64,000 nt of DNA from Chloroflexi bacterium GWB2_54_36. Its GTDB lineage: Bacteria; Chloroflexota; Anaerolineae; Anaerolineales; Anaerolineaceae. Location: assembly GCA_001796355.1 (NCBI GenBank), contig MGMG01000090.1, positions 1-64,000 on the forward strand, given 5' to 3'. Numbering within the stretch: the first letter of the stretch is position 1; each line of letters starts with the position of its first letter. Positions 63,053-64,000 of this stretch are shown in pieces. Under the pieces are notes generated by a model, which was given only the letters and a program-made list of their open reading frames with translations, made no database searches and had not been told where the DNA came from. Position numbers and translations under genes: made by a program.

Positions 63053-64000
63053 ATGAAGTACGTAAAGCTGTTCCTGATCACCATCCTGGTGATCGTGTTC
63101 GCTGCACAATGCACCCCGGCCGCTGAAACTCCAACCGCCGAAGCCCCGGTCGCTGCTGCCCCGACTGCTGTAGCCCCGGCCGCTGCGGCTCCGACCGCTG
63201 AGGTTGCCGCCCCCGCAGTAACAGAGCCCGAACTGCCTCTGTTCTATGGCGCCTACGCAACCCCCATCGAAGAGCCCTGGGACGGCGTAATCCATGCCGC
63301 CCTGCAGCAAGCTGCCGCTGATGGCAAAATTCGCTACGAATTCACCGACGATATCGGCTACGCTGGCGATATGGAACGTGTTCTGCGCGAGATCGCCGAA
63401 AACCAGAAACCCGCAGCCATCCTTGGCGATGCCTTCGGCAACGAAGAGGCTGTTCGCCGTGTAGCGGTCGAATATCCTGAAATTGCCTTTGCCTTTGGCT
63501 CCGGCCTTGGCCCGGCAGAACCCAACATGGCTGTCTTCGACAACTGGATTCATGAGCCTGGTTACCTCTCCGGCATGATCGCTGGCGGCGTTACCCAGTC
63601 TGGTGTTATCGGTGTCGTTGGCGGTTACCCGGTTCCCGAAGTTAACCGCATCGTCAACGCTTTCATTGACGGCGCAAAATCCGTCAACCCCGAAGCCAAG
63701 GTCATCGTCACCTTCATCAACAGCTGGTTCGATCCGGCTGCTGCCAAGGAAGCTGCCCTGGCCCAGGTTGATGCTGGCGCCGACGTGCTCTTTGCCGAAC
63801 GCTTCGGCGTCATCGATGCCGCTGTTGAAAAAGGTCTGTTTGCCTTTGGCAACATGAGTGACCAGAACGCACTGGGTCCCGAAACGGTCATCACCGGTCC
63901 CGTCTGGAACATGGCCCCAACTGTCGATTACTTGATTGCCCAGGTTAATGCCGGCACATTCACCGGAATGGACCTGAAAGACTTCTCGATGGTTGGAAAG
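63053..64000 (+). CDS. BMP-family ABC substrate-binding lipoprotein (3' end outside window)
   Basis: The frame is open from ATG 63053 to the window edge (316 codons), with GGAGGAG upstream. The signal peptide ends in a lipobox-like FAAQC, with a Cys at about residue 20. An Ala/Pro/Thr-rich linker of about 45 residues follows, and then a periplasmic-binding fold of the BMP/PnrA (Med) class. Visible stretches include ALQQAAADGKIRYEFTDDIG, YPEIAFAFGSG, GYLSGMIAGGV, VIGVVGGYPVPEVNRIVNAF and ADVLFAERFGVIDAA. Known family ligands are purine nucleosides. The transporter genes would be expected just beyond the window. Confidence 0.9.
   Translation, partial: MKYVKLFLITILVIVFAAQCTPAAETPTAEAPVAAAPTAVAPAAAAPTAEVAAPAVTEPELPLFYGAYATPIEEPWDGVIHAALQQAAADGKIRYEFTDDIGYAGDMERVLREIAENQKPAAILGDAFGNEEAVRRVAVEYPEIAFAFGSGLGPAEPNMAVFDNWIHEPGYLSGMIAGGVTQSGVIGVVGGYPVPEVNRIVNAFIDGAKSVNPEAKVIVTFINSWFDPAAAKEAALAQVDAGADVLFAERFGVIDAAVEKGLFAFGNMSDQNALGPETVITGPVWNMAPTVDYLIAQVNAGTFTGMDLKDFSMVGK

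Overview
The window looks like a chromosomal segment of a Chloroflexota bacterium, most likely class Anaerolineae (inference). The base composition is GC-rich by eye. Supporting gene content includes a mevalonate-pathway decarboxylase, an NBR1-type Ig-like lipoprotein, a membrane spermidine-synthase-like protein paired with a DUF1461 protein, a LuxR-Kelch one-component regulator, a PduO-type adenosyltransferase and many GTG/TTG starts. Nearly all of it is ordinary bacterial genome, with short repeat-rich gaps and one clear insertion.

Layout. 1-2.1 kb: the end of a queuosine-precursor transporter gene and queF, divergent from mvaD. 2.2-5.9 kb: an envelope/proteostasis run (site-2 protease RseP, HEAT protein, membrane-anchored peptidase-MA protein, acylphosphatase). 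6-12.1 kb, minus strand: uvrB, mfd, pth. 12.6-17.7 kb: small membrane proteins, the NAD(P)HX repair enzyme, and the spermidine-synthase-like/DUF1461 pair. 18-24.8 kb: an orphan sugar-importer ATPase, a frameshifted fpg, and a heterodimeric ABC exporter followed by a PAS-GGDEF protein. 24.9-27.1 kb: an Ig-like lipoprotein and a HisN/IMPase-like phosphatase. 27.2-29.3 kb: an AT-rich HipBA cassette between 79-bp direct repeats, next to a tRNA(CAT). 29.4-30.7 kb: radC with duplicated 3' end and repeats. 30.9-35.6 kb: zinc-ribbon protein, PfkB kinase, parA, parB, amidohydrolase. 35.6-41.6 kb: a tightly packed signalling block (two histidine kinases, a response regulator, a small conserved protein, an orphan CpaF ATPase, a double-HTH regulator, a TPR protein). 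41.6-53.9 kb: mixed housekeeping, including a DsbA-like oxidoreductase, cobalamin adenosyltransferase, an oligopeptide-type binding protein, SecG, PHP, YbaK, GH13, lytic transglycosylase and EamA. 54.1-60.4 kb: tRNA-Gly, a three-unit repeat array, alr and the complete liv branched-chain amino acid ABC operon. 61-64 kb: a LuxR-Kelch regulator and the start of a BMP-family binding protein cut by the window end.

The clearest unexplained structure is in the gaps. Three sequence-unrelated repeat families (29.6-30.0, 43.4-43.7 and 54.2-54.5 kb) share one architecture: GTAG, hairpin, spacer, hairpin, CTAC. That is the layout of REP/BIME elements moved by RAYT (TnpA-REP) transposases, although no such gene lies in the window. 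The other notable items are the repeat-flanked HipBA insertion with a 28-bp AT-only palindrome upstream, the CpaF-centred signalling cluster, asymmetric ATP sites in the ABC exporter, a tRNA-Gly leader complementary to its own tRNA, and a one-base frameshift in fpg. No CRISPR array, rRNA, prophage or complete insertion sequence was seen.
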